From a bacterium (GTDB lineage Bacteria; Joyebacterota; Joyebacteria; Joyebacterales; Joyebacteraceae), in NCBI GenBank assembly GCA_025774245.1, contig JALGWI010000021.1:1-64000 (forward strand): a stretch of DNA of 64,000 bases, written 5' to 3'. How positions within the stretch are numbered: position 1 is the first letter of the stretch; every line of letters starts with the position of its first letter. The notes below the pieces were generated by a model that saw only the letters and a program-made list of their open reading frames with translations, had not been told where the DNA came from and ran no database searches. The position numbers and the translations under genes were made by a program. Positions 28,810 to 37,459 of this stretch are shown here, one piece after another.

Positions 28810-30168
28810 CTAGTACTCGTATCGAACCGTGTACGCGAGGACGGTCTCGCCGTCTGCCTCGACCGGCAGTTTGAACTCGATCCGGCTCGCCTCGACCTTC
28901 TCGTACTCGTGTGTCTTCGCGGTGACCGTCCAGTACGCGTGAGGGTGCTCCACCACCAACACGACCACGTCCTCGTCCTTGTGGTTCCTGATGCTGATCT
29001 CGTAGTCCTCCTCGTGCACGCGGTTCGTTATCTTCCTCGTCGCGAGGACCTTCCGCTCGGCGGCCACGTCGAACGCGTTCCCGAGGTACAGCTCGACGTC
29101 CTCGTTCTTCGGAGTGTGGTCGATCCTGTCCTCACCGATGAACTGGAGATCGCCGATCGAGTCCTCCTTGTACATCCTGACCTTCCCGGCGGGGAGCGCG
29201 CGTCCGAGGCCCGCCTCCTCCGAGTTCACGAACTCGAGGAGGACCCTCACGTCGGTTCCCCTGTAGGAGTCGAACTCGAGGACCTTCTCGACGCCGACGG
29301 CGGTGCTCGGGAAGAACGCGAGCTGCTTGATCTCGCGGTCCGCCACGGTGGCGGGCGTGTCGAGCTTGTAGAGGTAGTACTCGAAGAGCTGCTCCTCCTG
29401 GAACTCCGGCGCCGCGGCCATCATCTCGAGCTGCATATCGGCCTTGTACCCTCGCCCCAGCGCCACCGGCTCGCGCACACGGTGCACGTCGCCGGCGACG
29501 AGGTCGAGCCTGGCGTCCTTGTACGACGCGCCCGATCGGTTGTCGATCGAGACCCATGCCGCCAGGTCGACCGACGTGTCGTCCTCGTTGATGACGCCGA
29601 CGTACTCGGCGTGCCAGTTGATGCTCGAGGTCATGTACGTCACCTCGACGAGCCTGTCCCCTCCCCGCTCGGCGCCAATCTTCCACACGAGGGTGGGCTT
29701 CGAGATGAGCCCCTCCGGAAGCATCGGGAACCTCACGTACGAGACCTTCTCCCGGTTCAGCGTGACGACCGGGCCGACGCCGCGCCCCTGATCGAGCACG
29801 ATTCCGGCTCCGTCGACGCTGATGAGCCGGCCGCTGAAGAGATCGGCGTCCTCCGTGACGACGTCGATGTCCTTCTCGAGATACCTCTCGAGGATCTTCG
29901 ACGTGCTCGCCAGATCGAAGCGGTAGTTCTGCTCCCAGACGGCCGCGTCGGGCCCGTCGACGACCTTGAAGTGAACGCTCGTGGGATCGATGCGGGAAGC
30001 GACGTTGCCGAACTTCACCTCGCTCACACCCTCAGAGATGTCGATGCTCCTCACTTCCTTCACGAGCGCGAGGTCGGTGTTGTAGACGGTGATCGCAATG
30101 CCCGGCTCCGCCCCGTGCGTGGCGGCGGCGGCGAGCAGCACCGTCAGAAGAATACTCATCACCTTCAT
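28810..30168 (-). CDS. exported DUF4139 domain protein
   Basis: 452 residues. Signal peptide about 1-19 (ILLTVLLAAAATHGAE). The sequence ITVYNTDLALVKEVRSIDI at the mature start and VTYMTSSINWHAEYVGVINEDD in the middle are typical of the DUF4139 family of bacterial exported proteins. The C-terminal half is beta-rich with no catalytic motif I can identify. Function unknown, probably periplasmic or envelope-associated. It lies 29 bases after uppP, so it is probably part of the same transcription unit. Confidence 0.78.
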   Translation of the reverse strand: MKVMSILLTVLLAAAATHGAEPGIAITVYNTDLALVKEVRSIDISEGVSEVKFGNVASRIDPTSVHFKVVDGPDAAVWEQNYRFDLASTSKILERYLEKDIDVVTEDADLFSGRLISVDGAGIVLDQGRGVGPVVTLNREKVSYVRFPMLPEGLISKPTLVWKIGAERGGDRLVEVTYMTSSINWHAEYVGVINEDDTSVDLAAWVSIDNRSGASYKDARLDLVAGDVHRVREPVALGRGYKADMQLEMMAAAPEFQEEQLFEYYLYKLDTPATVADREIKQLAFFPSTAVGVEKVLEFDSYRGTDVRVLLEFVNSEEAGLGRALPAGKVRMYKEDSIGDLQFIGEDRIDHTPKNEDVELYLGNAFDVAAERKVLATRKITNRVHEEDYEISIRNHKDEDVVVLVVEHPHAYWTVTAKTHEYEKVEASRIEFKLPVEADGETVLAYTVRYEY

Positions 30169-30197
30169 GGTCGTGCCCCCTTTCGGATCGCGGACCC

Positions 30198-30998
30198 CTA
30201 GCTTCTCACAATCGAGAGGACGAGTCCAATGATCCCGACGGCCCAGCAGTAGTAAGCGAACCGGGAGAACTTACCCGCGGATACGACCTTGAGGAGCAGG
30301 GCGATCGCGGGGATCGCCGCCACGAAGGCCGCGACGGTGCCGGCCGCGATGGCGGCGCCCTGCGCCGCCCCCGCGTCGAGGGCGTCGCCCAGGTTCGCTG
30401 CCGTCGCCCCCAGGATGACCGGGATCGAGAGGAGGAACGCGAACTCCGCCGCGGCCCTCCGCTCGAGCCCGAGCGCGAGTCCCACCGAGATCGTAGAGCC
30501 CGACCGGGAGATCCCCGGGAGGATGGCCGCCGCCTGCGCGGAACCGATCGCCAGCGCGTCCCTCCAGGTCCCCCGCGCCTTCGTGCCCGGCGGAATGCGG
30601 CGCGTCGACCACAGGACCACGCCGGTCACGATGAGCAGGATCGACACAAGCACCGGGCTGTCGAAGGCGGCCTCGATCCGGTCCTCCAGCAGGAGACCGA
30701 CGACGCCGGCAGGGATCGTCCCGACGATCAGGTGAAATCCGAGCCTCGCCTCGTCGGCGTCGTGCGGGAGCCGGAAGACGAACCGGGCGACCGCGGCGAC
30801 GACCGACACGACCCGCTTCCAGAAGAAGCAGATGACTGCGAGCGCCGTCCCGAAGTGCACGAAGACCTCGAACGTGACACCCGGGCTCTCGACGCCGAAG
30901 AACGACTCGGCGAGCGCGAGGTGCCCGGAGCTCGAGACCGGAAGGAACTCCGTCAGTCCCTGGAGAACGCCGAGGGCGATGGCCTGGAACAACGTCAC
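30198..30998 (-). CDS. uppP: undecaprenyl-diphosphatase UppP (BacA)
   Basis: 266 residues; GTG start with GGAGGAG upstream. The two active-site motifs are present: GLTEFLPVSSSGH near residue 14 and PGISRSGST near residue 161, within a protein of about eight hydrophobic helices. It recycles undecaprenyl diphosphate to the monophosphate carrier used for peptidoglycan and surface polysaccharides, and its loss sensitises cells to bacitracin. It sits in the envelope-related run between the UbiA-like and DUF4139 genes. Confidence 0.95.
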   Translation of the reverse strand: MTLFQAIALGVLQGLTEFLPVSSSGHLALAESFFGVESPGVTFEVFVHFGTALAVICFFWKRVVSVVAAVARFVFRLPHDADEARLGFHLIVGTIPAGVVGLLLEDRIEAAFDSPVLVSILLIVTGVVLWSTRRIPPGTKARGTWRDALAIGSAQAAAILPGISRSGSTISVGLALGLERRAAAEFAFLLSIPVILGATAANLGDALDAGAAQGAAIAAGTVAAFVAAIPAIALLLKVVSAGKFSRFAYYCWAVGIIGLVLSIVRS

Positions 30999-31050
30999 GT
31001 GTGCAACTCCTCCCCTTCGTGTGAGTGTCGACGGAATCCCGGCGCGGCAT

Positions 31051-31110
31051 CGGCCGCGACTTCACAGCGCCGGCCGCGACTTCACAACACCCGCCGCGGC
31101 TTCGTCGATC
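31051..31110. repeat. 20-bp tandem repeat, three units
   Basis: Two units starting CGGCCGCGACTTCACA (31051-31070 and 31071-31090) differ only in their last four bases; a third, degenerate unit (31091-31110) overlaps the stop codon of the UbiA-family gene. It lies in the 110-bp gap before uppP. Confidence 0.7.
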
Positions 31111-31996
31111 AGAATCTCCCGAGCGCGATCGCCGCGAGCCCCAGGAGCATCACGACCTTGAGCGTCCTCGAGAGGATCTGGAACTCCGACCGGGTCGGCT
31201 CCGGCCCCGTCGGCTCCGGCCGCCGGATGACGAAACGCCACGCGAGGATGGCCTCGACGAGCACGACGATCGCGAGGTACCAGCGGCCGTAGATCTTGAA
31301 CCCGTACGGAAGGAGGGCCGCGGCCATGAGCAGGACGACCACGAACCTCGCGAGCGCCAGCGACGCGCGACGTCCGAAGAGGACCGCGAACGTCCGGACC
31401 CCCTGGGCGGCGTCTCCTTCGAGATCCTCCGCGTCCTTGACGACCTCGCGCGCCAGGTGGATCAGAAACGCCAGCCCGAGCGGGACGAGCGAAGCCCCGG
31501 CGTTCCCCTGCGAGATCGCTCCCATGAGGAGCGGCGACGACGCCACGAGCGCGACGACGACGTTCCCGAGGAGCGGCACGCCCGAGAGGACCCACGAGTA
31601 GAGGATCGTCACGACGACCCACGAGAGCGCCAGCCCGCGCGCCTCGAGGCCGATCGACATCGCCGCGAGGATCGAGACGCCGTACGCGCCGAGGCCGACC
31701 GCGAGCGCCGTCAGGGGCGCGATGCCGCCGGACGGGATCGGCCGGTCGGGCCTGTTGATCCGGTCGGCCTCGCGATCGACGTAGTCGTTGAACGCGTTGG
31801 CGCCCGACGCGGCGGCGAACGCCGAGAGGGCCCCCCAGAGCGCGGGGCCCGGGACGAACGGGCGCCCCGCCACGAACGCGCCAACCAGGACCGCCGCGGC
31901 CGCCATCGCGCCGTTCACCGGGCGCAGAAGCGCCAGGACGGCTGCCGGCGCGGGATCAGATGCGGACCTGGATACCGGCCCAGATCTCCCAGCCAT
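31109..31996 (-). CDS. UbiA-family membrane prenyltransferase
   Basis: About 295 residues from the ATG at 31996, chosen because GGAG lies nine bases upstream; in-frame starts at 32005 (ATG) and 32011 (GTG) are possible. The key motif NAFNDYVDREADRINRPDRP (N-x3-D-x3-D) binds the prenyl diphosphate through Mg. About eight to nine hydrophobic segments follow, with a second acidic region near DAEDLEGD. The sequence resembles geranylgeranylglycerol-phosphate or (homo)gentisate-type prenyltransferases; the acceptor cannot be told. The start lies inside the 3' end of the Wzi-like gene (about 40 bp overlap in another frame), which suggests coupling. Confidence 0.85.
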   Translation of the reverse strand: MAGRSGPVSRSASDPAPAAVLALLRPVNGAMAAAAVLVGAFVAGRPFVPGPALWGALSAFAAASGANAFNDYVDREADRINRPDRPIPSGGIAPLTALAVGLGAYGVSILAAMSIGLEARGLALSWVVVTILYSWVLSGVPLLGNVVVALVASSPLLMGAISQGNAGASLVPLGLAFLIHLAREVVKDAEDLEGDAAQGVRTFAVLFGRRASLALARFVVVLLMAAALLPYGFKIYGRWYLAIVVLVEAILAWRFVIRRPEPTGPEPTRSEFQILSRTLKVVMLLGLAAIALGRF

Positions 31997-33650
31997 CGCC
32001 GTCATCTCCACTGACGTTCCCGCGGTTCCTGACGTTCTGCCAGGCGACGCCGATCCCCCCGGCGACGCCGCGGAGGTTCTGGTAGTTCGCTTCGAGCGAC
32101 ACGCGGTCCGACTTCATCACGACGCCGGACGGGAAGGTCGGATCGGGATTCTCGCCGGGGACGAACGGATCGGTGAGCCTCCCCTCGCCCTTCCTGGCGT
32201 GCCGGTAGCCGAGCCCGACAGACCATTCGGGAGTCGGGTGGGTCACCGCCTCCGCCGCGATGCGATCGGAGTCCGGACCGAGCTCGAACCCGATCGGCAG
32301 ACCGTCGTGCGCGAACCGGTGCTCGACCACGTTGCTCGAGTAGGTCCACTTCCGCACGTTCGAGTACTCGGTCGTCAGCTCGAGGTCCGAACCGAAAAGG
32401 CGTCCGAAGTACGTCCCGCCGATCGTCACGCCGTACTTATCGGGGTGCCCCGTGTAGCGATCGTACTGGAGGTCGTCGATGAGGAACTCCACGTACACGT
32501 CCAGGCCGCGCGTCGGGCGCAGCAGGAGGTCGAACGACCACTCGATGTTATCGTTCTCGCGCTCGTTGTGCTGCGCGAGGTAGAACGGGAAGAGCGGGTT
32601 CAGGTAGACCGGATCCGGCGTCGTCGAGCTGTAGACGACGGCCTCGCTCGCGCTGAAGCTCCCCCACGACCCCGCCACGACGAGCCTGTGCGCGGCGATG
32701 TAGACCTTCTCGTACTCGGCCAGGTCGTTCTCGGCGCCCGTCTCCTTGTACTCGACGTGCCCGTGGAGCGCGTGGAACGAGAGGGGCCCGACGCGGAATC
32801 GCGCGTCGATCTGGTCGAACGTCGGGGCGGCTCCGGAGATGAGGAGCCTGCCCCAGCGCGCCCGTCCCCAGACCGGGTCGCGGCGACCCGCGGCGACGGC
32901 GAACCAGGGCTGCTCCAGCATGAAGTACGCCCTCTCGACCGTCGCGGCCACGCCACGCCAGGTCCTGGTCCGCTCGGAGATGCGGACGGTGCGGGCTCCG
33001 TCCTGTCCTCCGAAGAGGACGTCGGCGTCGGCGTAGAACCCGACGAGGTTCCGCACGCCTCCCCAGATCTCGGGCGCGACGTCGATGGCCACGTCGAACC
33101 GGTAGTCGTCGTCCTCCTCGTCGTCCCTGGGCGTCGTCGGCCCGCCGGGCACGTCACCGCTCCAGAGGCCGAGGGTCGCGCGTTCACCACCGTATCGAAG
33201 CTGCGAGAAGAGCCTCACGCCCAGGCCGACCATCGCGTCGTTCTCCTCGAGGTGCGCGGCCGGAGCGTCGACCTCGCCCCTGAGGAACTCCGCTTCGAGC
33301 CGCTCGAGCGCCCACGTCTCGCGCGCGGTCAGCTCGGGCCGCTCGTCCTCGCTGTCGCGGGCGTCGAGGAGCGCCTCCGCGATCACCACCCTGGAGACCG
33401 GGAGCGTCGAGAGGTCGACGTAGACGACGCGACGCGCGACGAGCCTCGCGAGAAGCGGGTACGACCAGTGGCCGGTCGGTACGTCCTGCGGCGGCCGGGG
33501 CGCGCTCCAGGCGCTCTCCCCCGCAGCGTCGCCGCCTCCCGAGCCCTCCGCGGCGTGGGAGGCGACCGCGCCGGCCAGGACCGCGACGCACACGAGCGCC
33601 ACTGCGCACGCCAGGAAAACCGGGTTCGGGGTGTCGTTCTTCCTGTCCAT
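31956..33650 (-). CDS. outer-membrane beta-barrel protein, Wzi-like (capsule assembly family)
   Basis: 564 residues. Signal peptide about 1-34 (ACAVALVCVAVLAGAVASHAAE). A short helical part follows (WSYPLLARLVARRVVYVD...TARETWALERLEAEF). The remainder is alternating beta strands ending in an aromatic-polar strand (GWEIWAGIQVRI), as expected for a barrel inserted by BamA. The block RRDPVWGRARWGRLLISGAAPTF resembles Wzi, which anchors capsule at the cell surface. An acidic D/E loop lies near residue 180. Its neighbours uppP and a prenyltransferase fit surface polysaccharide handling, but capsule genes are absent, so the role is inferred. Confidence 0.72.
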   Translation of the reverse strand: MDRKNDTPNPVFLACAVALVCVAVLAGAVASHAAEGSGGGDAAGESAWSAPRPPQDVPTGHWSYPLLARLVARRVVYVDLSTLPVSRVVIAEALLDARDSEDERPELTARETWALERLEAEFLRGEVDAPAAHLEENDAMVGLGVRLFSQLRYGGERATLGLWSGDVPGGPTTPRDDEEDDDYRFDVAIDVAPEIWGGVRNLVGFYADADVLFGGQDGARTVRISERTRTWRGVAATVERAYFMLEQPWFAVAAGRRDPVWGRARWGRLLISGAAPTFDQIDARFRVGPLSFHALHGHVEYKETGAENDLAEYEKVYIAAHRLVVAGSWGSFSASEAVVYSSTTPDPVYLNPLFPFYLAQHNERENDNIEWSFDLLLRPTRGLDVYVEFLIDDLQYDRYTGHPDKYGVTIGGTYFGRLFGSDLELTTEYSNVRKWTYSSNVVEHRFAHDGLPIGFELGPDSDRIAAEAVTHPTPEWSVGLGYRHARKGEGRLTDPFVPGENPDPTFPSGVVMKSDRVSLEANYQNLRGVAGGIGVAWQNVRNRGNVSGDDGDGWEIWAGIQVRI

Positions 33651-33713
33651 GGATTCTCTTGGGGTGGTGGGGCACGACGGGGCGCCGGCGGGACCGGCCC
33701 GCCGGGGCGCGGC

Positions 33714-34808
33714 CTACGGGCGGCCGTGAAGCTTGTCAGCGCGCCGGTACGACTCGACCGCCTCGACGCTTCGCCCCATCCTGTCCATCAGGATTCCGAG
33801 CTGGTAGTGGATCTTCGGGTCGTCCGGCGAGGCCGCCGCGGCCTTCCGGAGGTACGTCTCGGCGTCGTCGAGCCGGTCGAGCGACGCGAGGGCCAGACCG
33901 ATCTGGAAACACGTCTCGGGCGTCTCGCCGTCGAGCGCGATCACCCGCTGGAACTCGGCGACCGAGCGCCCGAACTGCGCCTTCCTCGAGTACACGAGTC
34001 CGAGCTGGTAGTGGGCCATCGGGTTGTCGATCGAGTGCCTGACCGCGAGCTCGAGCTCCGCCAGCGCGTCGTCCTCCTTCTCGGACCCGAGGAGGGCCGT
34101 GCCGAGGTTGTAGTGCGCCTCCGCGCTCGTCGGGTCGATCTCGGCGGCCGTGCGGAACTCCTCGATCGCGTCGGCGAGCATCCCCTTCTCGCCGAAGATC
34201 GCGCCGAGGTTCAGATGCCGCTCGGCGTTCTCCGGGTCGATCTCGATCGCCCGCTTGAACTCCAGAATGGCCTCGGCCGTCTTCTCCATCCGATCGAGGG
34301 CGTACCCGAGGTTCGTGTGCGCCTTCGCGCACTGATCGTCGGCCTCGATCGCCTTCCTGTACCACTTCTCCGCCTCGTCGAACTCGCTCCGTCTCCCGTA
34401 GGTCACCCCGAGACGGTAGTAGGGCTCGGAGTCGTCGGGATCGAGACCGATCGCCGTCATGTGCTGCGTGATGGCGTCCTCGTTCCTCCCCATGAGGTCG
34501 TAGATCCTGCCGAGGTTGGATCGCGCGAGCGCGTTCTCCGGATCGGCTCTCGTCGCGCGCTCGAACTCGGAGGCGGCGGGCTCGAGGAGGTCGAGCTTGC
34601 GGTAGCAGGTCCCGCACGCGAGCATCGCGTTGACGTCGGTCGGCCGCCTCCCCAGAAGCTGCTGGAGGACGACCACCGCGTCCGCGTATCGCGCCGACTC
34701 CATGTACGTCGACGCCAGGTCCCAGAGGGTCTCCACCTCGTCGGGCGCCGACCGGAGCTTCTTCCGGAAGTCGAGGAGCTCCTTCTGCATCGTGTTCCGC
34801 CTGGCCAT
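33714..34808 (-). CDS. cytoplasmic TPR protein
   Basis: About 364 residues if started at 34808 (MARRNTMQKELLDF); 34790 and a GTG at 34838 are alternatives. It consists almost entirely of consecutive 34-residue TPR units (for example A-x-x-N-L-G-x-x...A-I-x-x-F-x-x-A-I-x-x-D-P), nine or so, with no signal peptide or membrane helix. Such solenoids bind partner proteins. It lies between the Wzi-like gene and the response regulator on the same strand. No partner is identifiable. Confidence 0.8.
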   Translation of the reverse strand: MARRNTMQKELLDFRKKLRSAPDEVETLWDLASTYMESARYADAVVVLQQLLGRRPTDVNAMLACGTCYRKLDLLEPAASEFERATRADPENALARSNLGRIYDLMGRNEDAITQHMTAIGLDPDDSEPYYRLGVTYGRRSEFDEAEKWYRKAIEADDQCAKAHTNLGYALDRMEKTAEAILEFKRAIEIDPENAERHLNLGAIFGEKGMLADAIEEFRTAAEIDPTSAEAHYNLGTALLGSEKEDDALAELELAVRHSIDNPMAHYQLGLVYSRKAQFGRSVAEFQRVIALDGETPETCFQIGLALASLDRLDDAETYLRKAAAASPDDPKIHYQLGILMDRMGRSVEAVESYRRADKLHGRP

Positions 34809-34840
34809 CGTTCGCCCCGCTTCCGGACCTCGCCCCAATG

Positions 34841-34891
34841 CGACGCTTCGCCCGCTGTCACGCCTCGCCCACTGCTGCGCTTCTCCCCCGA
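34841..34891. repeat. degenerate 17-bp tandem repeat
   Basis: Three units at 34841, 34858 and 34875 with the pattern nnnCGCnTCgCCCnCTG. They fill the gap between the TPR gene and the response regulator gene. Confidence 0.5.
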
Positions 34892-35257
34892 CTACACCTT
34901 GCCCCGCGCCTCGAGGACCTCCTTGATCTTATCCTTGAGCTCCGTCAGGTCGGCCGACTTCACGACGTACGCATCCGCCATCCACGACGCGAAGTCCTGC
35001 TTGTACGTGGAGTACGCGGAGTTCAGGATCACCGGGAGGTCCCTGCGCTTCTCCATGATCGTCCGGAGGCAGTCGATGCCGTCCATCCCGTCGAGCCGGA
35101 TGTCGAGCACCACCAGGTCCGGCGTGCTCTCCGCGATCGCCTCCAGGGCGTCCTCCGCACTCTCCACGCTCGTCACATCGTAGCCCTCGCGTTTGAGCTC
35201 CGTCTCGTAGAGTTTCCTGACGTTCTTCTCGTCGTCGACCACAAGCAGCTTGGTCAT
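34892..35257 (-). CDS. single-domain response regulator (CheY-like receiver)
   Basis: 121 residues, receiver only. Acidic pair D8-D9, phospho-acceptor D52 (VVLDIRLDGMDG) and conserved K100 (VVKSA) are all present. The usual Thr/Ser at the end of strand 4 is S80 (ILNSAYS). With no output domain it must act by protein contact or phosphotransfer. Its ATG overlaps the stop of the histidine kinase gene by 4 bp (ATGA), so the two are a cognate pair. Confidence 0.92.
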   Translation of the reverse strand: MTKLLVVDDEKNVRKLYETELKREGYDVTSVESAEDALEAIAESTPDLVVLDIRLDGMDGIDCLRTIMEKRRDLPVILNSAYSTYKQDFASWMADAYVVKSADLTELKDKIKEVLEARGKV

Positions 35258-36534
35258 TGTGCGCCTCCGGTTCCTTCCTCTCCGTTTTCGACAGCGTGTC
35301 CGTCCGGCGCGTCCTTCGCGCCGTAGAGCTTCTCGTGTTCGAACTCCTGCGTCGTCCGCAGGATGGGAAGCGAGATCTCAAACGTCGTGCCCTCCCCGAC
35401 CTCGCTCATGACCTCGATCTCCCCGCCGTGGTTCTCGACGATCCTCCGAGTCACAGCGAGCCCCAATCCCGAGCCGGTCTGCCGCGTGGTGAAGAACGGG
35501 ACGAAGAGCTTGTTCATCACGTCGCCCGGGATGCCCGGGCCGCTGTCATCGACCCGCACGACGATCGTCTGGCCTCGCTGCGCGCTCGAGATCTTCAGGG
35601 TCCCGCCGTCCGGCATCGACTGGATCGCGTTTGTGATGATGTTCAGGAACGCCTGCTTGAGCTGGTTCGCGTCGCCCATCGTGATCGGCAGGCCGTCGGC
35701 CAGATCGCCGATGAGCCGGATCTGCGACGAGAGGATGCCGTGAGAGAGGAGCTTCCTCACGTCCTTCAGGATCTGGTTCACGTCGACCGGGCGAAGGACG
35801 GGCTGGAGGTGCCGCTCGAGCGTCAGCTGCTCCCTCAGGATCTGCTCGAGCCTCGTGACCTCCTCGAGGATGATGCCGGTGTACTCGCGCTTCGGGTCCC
35901 CCGCATCCAGCTCCTCGTGGAGCTGCCGCGCGAAGCCGCCGACGGCGATGAGCGGGTTCCTGATCTCGTGCGCGACGCTCGCCGCCATCCGCCCGATGCC
36001 GGTCAGCTGCTCTACCTCGCGAAGCTGCTTCTGGAGCTTCACGCGGTCGGTGACGTCCTTGATGTACTGAATCGCCTGGATGGTCTCGCCCTTGTCGTTG
36101 TTGACCGGGAACGTGTAGACGTCCACGCCCCGCCTGTGGTAGCCGACCGACGTCTCGAGGCGTGTGATGAGCGTCGGCTTCCCGGTCGCGAAGGTCTGGT
36201 GGGCGGGACACTGTTCGCAGGCGACGTCGCCGCGGCAGTAGATGTGGAAGCAGTCCTTGCCGACCACATCCTGAGGCTTCTTCCCGAGGAAGGCCGCCTC
36301 GGCCTTGTTGACGGCAACGATCTTGAAGTCCCGGTCGACGATGATGAGCCCGTCGGTGATGCCGTCGAAGATGGCCTGGAGCTGCCGCTTGCTCCGGTAG
36401 ACCTCGCTCTCCTCCTTCGCCTGGCGGCGCAGACGGGCGACGCAGACGACGGACGCGACGCCGGCGCCGAGCGCCGCGCCGACGACGAACCAGACCACCG
36501 GACCGAGCGCTACGGCCGGGCCGACCGCCAACAT
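35254..36534 (-). CDS. PAS sensor histidine kinase
   Basis: 426 residues from the ATG at 36534 (GGGGAG six bases upstream); the longer frame to 36789 runs through its own promoter. One N-terminal membrane helix (about 10-32) is followed by a PAS domain (47-165) with a Cys cluster C95, C100, C106, C109 that could bind metal or sense redox state. HisKA has H189 in ASVAHEIRNP. The HATPase shows the N box (NIITNAIQSMPDGG), G1 (DDSGPGIP) and G2 (TGSGLGL). It autophosphorylates and should signal to the adjacent CheY-like protein. It is first in a long co-oriented gene run, with a promoter at 36620-36648. Confidence 0.92.
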   Translation of the reverse strand: MLAVGPAVALGPVVWFVVGAALGAGVASVVCVARLRRQAKEESEVYRSKRQLQAIFDGITDGLIIVDRDFKIVAVNKAEAAFLGKKPQDVVGKDCFHIYCRGDVACEQCPAHQTFATGKPTLITRLETSVGYHRRGVDVYTFPVNNDKGETIQAIQYIKDVTDRVKLQKQLREVEQLTGIGRMAASVAHEIRNPLIAVGGFARQLHEELDAGDPKREYTGIILEEVTRLEQILREQLTLERHLQPVLRPVDVNQILKDVRKLLSHGILSSQIRLIGDLADGLPITMGDANQLKQAFLNIITNAIQSMPDGGTLKISSAQRGQTIVVRVDDSGPGIPGDVMNKLFVPFFTTRQTGSGLGLAVTRRIVENHGGEIEVMSEVGEGTTFEISLPILRTTQEFEHEKLYGAKDAPDGHAVENGEEGTGGAQ

Positions 36535-36619
36535 GCTGGACTCCCCGTTCGAGAATGGACTCGCCCGGCTCGCCTGGGGAAGTTCGAGAGACGTCCTCGC
36601 CCCCGGTCCGGACGCGGTC

Positions 36620-36648
36620 ATAGTAGGAAGGTGAACGCCACGTGTCAA
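36620..36648 (-). promoter_or_regulatory. promoter of the histidine kinase gene run
   Basis: Minus strand TTGACA (36643-36648), 17-base spacer, TACTAT (36620-36625), 86 bases upstream of the start codon. Confidence 0.65.
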
Positions 36649-36756
36649 GGTCAAACGCCTGAGGCTAGGGCACTTCCGCCGGGCAACAGATGGCGCGTCG
36701 CCGGCGAGGAGCGGCGCGGCCGCGGGGCCCGCTCGAATCCGCCACCAGAACCCCCC

Positions 36757-36785
36757 TTGACACCCCGCTCGACTCCCCCTAGATT
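36757..36785 (+). promoter_or_regulatory. mscL promoter
   Basis: TTGACA (36757-36762), 17-base spacer, TAGATT (36780-36785); the ATG is 98 bases downstream. Confidence 0.7.
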
Positions 36786-36883
36786 CCACGCACCCGAACT
36801 ACAGATGAAGAGAGAGCTCGCGAGGGACGCGCCCCGGGATCCGCCGGGACCCAGCACCCTCGGGACCACGATGAGGAGGGGCG

Positions 36884-37345
36884 ATGATCAAGGAGTTCAA
36901 GGAGTTCGTGATGCGCGGCAACGTCGTCGACATGGCCGTCGGCATCATCATCGGCGCCGCGTTCGGAACGATCGTGAAGTCGCTCGTGGCAGACGTCATC
37001 ATGCCGCCGATCGGCCTCTTGCTCGGGAACGTCGACTTCAACAACATCTTCTCCGTGCTCAAGGTCGGCGAGACGGCCGGCCCCTACGCGACGCTGGCCG
37101 ACGCCCAGGCCGCCGGGGCGGTGACGGTGAACTGGGGCGTCTTCATCATGACGATCATCAGCTTCCTCATCGTCGCGTTCGCCATCTTCATGCTCATCCG
37201 ATCGCTCAACAGGATGAAGCGCGAGGAGGAGGAAGCGCCGGCCGAGCCGACGACGAAGGAGTGCCCGTTCTGCCTGAACGAGATCCCGATCAAGGCCACG
37301 CGCTGCGGTTTCTGCACGTCCGAGCTTTCGGCAGCAGGCGCCTAG
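36884..37345 (+). CDS. mscL: large-conductance mechanosensitive channel MscL with C-terminal zinc ribbon
   Basis: 153 residues, GAGGAGG upstream of the start. The N-terminal helix and first membrane segment ([20 protein letters not shown], then [15 protein letters not shown]) and the second membrane segment (about 87-106) are standard MscL. The protein opens under membrane tension to release solutes during osmotic down-shock. Unusually the C-terminal helix is followed by C127-x2-C130-x10-C141-x2-C144, a zinc-ribbon pattern, making this form about 20 residues longer than most. The cytoplasmic ribbon could stabilise the pentamer or recruit a partner. A terminator follows. Confidence 0.95.
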   Translation: MIKEFKEFVMRGNVVDMAVGIIIGAAFGTIVKSLVADVIMPPIGLLLGNVDFNNIFSVLKVGETAGPYATLADAQAAGAVTVNWGVFIMTIISFLIVAFAIFMLIRSLNRMKREEEEAPAEPTTKECPFCLNEIPIKATRCGFCTSELSAAGA

Positions 37346-37384
37346 GCTCCGGGGAACCGGGCCCGGTCGCCACCGCCGTGTGAA

Positions 37385-37413
37385 CGAAACTGCCCACTCT
37401 GTGGGCAGTTTCG
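37385..37413 (+). terminator. mscL terminator
   Basis: A 13-base perfect stem (CGAAACTGCCCAC, 37385-37397, with its complement 37401-37413) around a TCT loop, 40 bases past the mscL stop. Confidence 0.85.
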
Positions 37414-37459
37414 CTTCAGACCGAGCAGAAGGTGCGACCACGACTCGAGGAGGTTACGC

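Larger units (their letters stand above)
36535..36883. other. divergent intergenic region with two strong promoters
   Basis: 349 bases between the histidine kinase (minus) and mscL (plus). It holds two perfect TTGACA -35 boxes, one on each strand (36643-36648 and 36757-36762). No other gene-like or structured element is seen. Confidence 0.65.

Noticed and set aside
36535-36789. Longer N-terminus of the histidine kinase back to 36789
   Set aside because: It would translate through a good promoter (36620-36648) and lacks a ribosome binding site; the ATG at 36534 has GGGGAG and begins just before the membrane helix.
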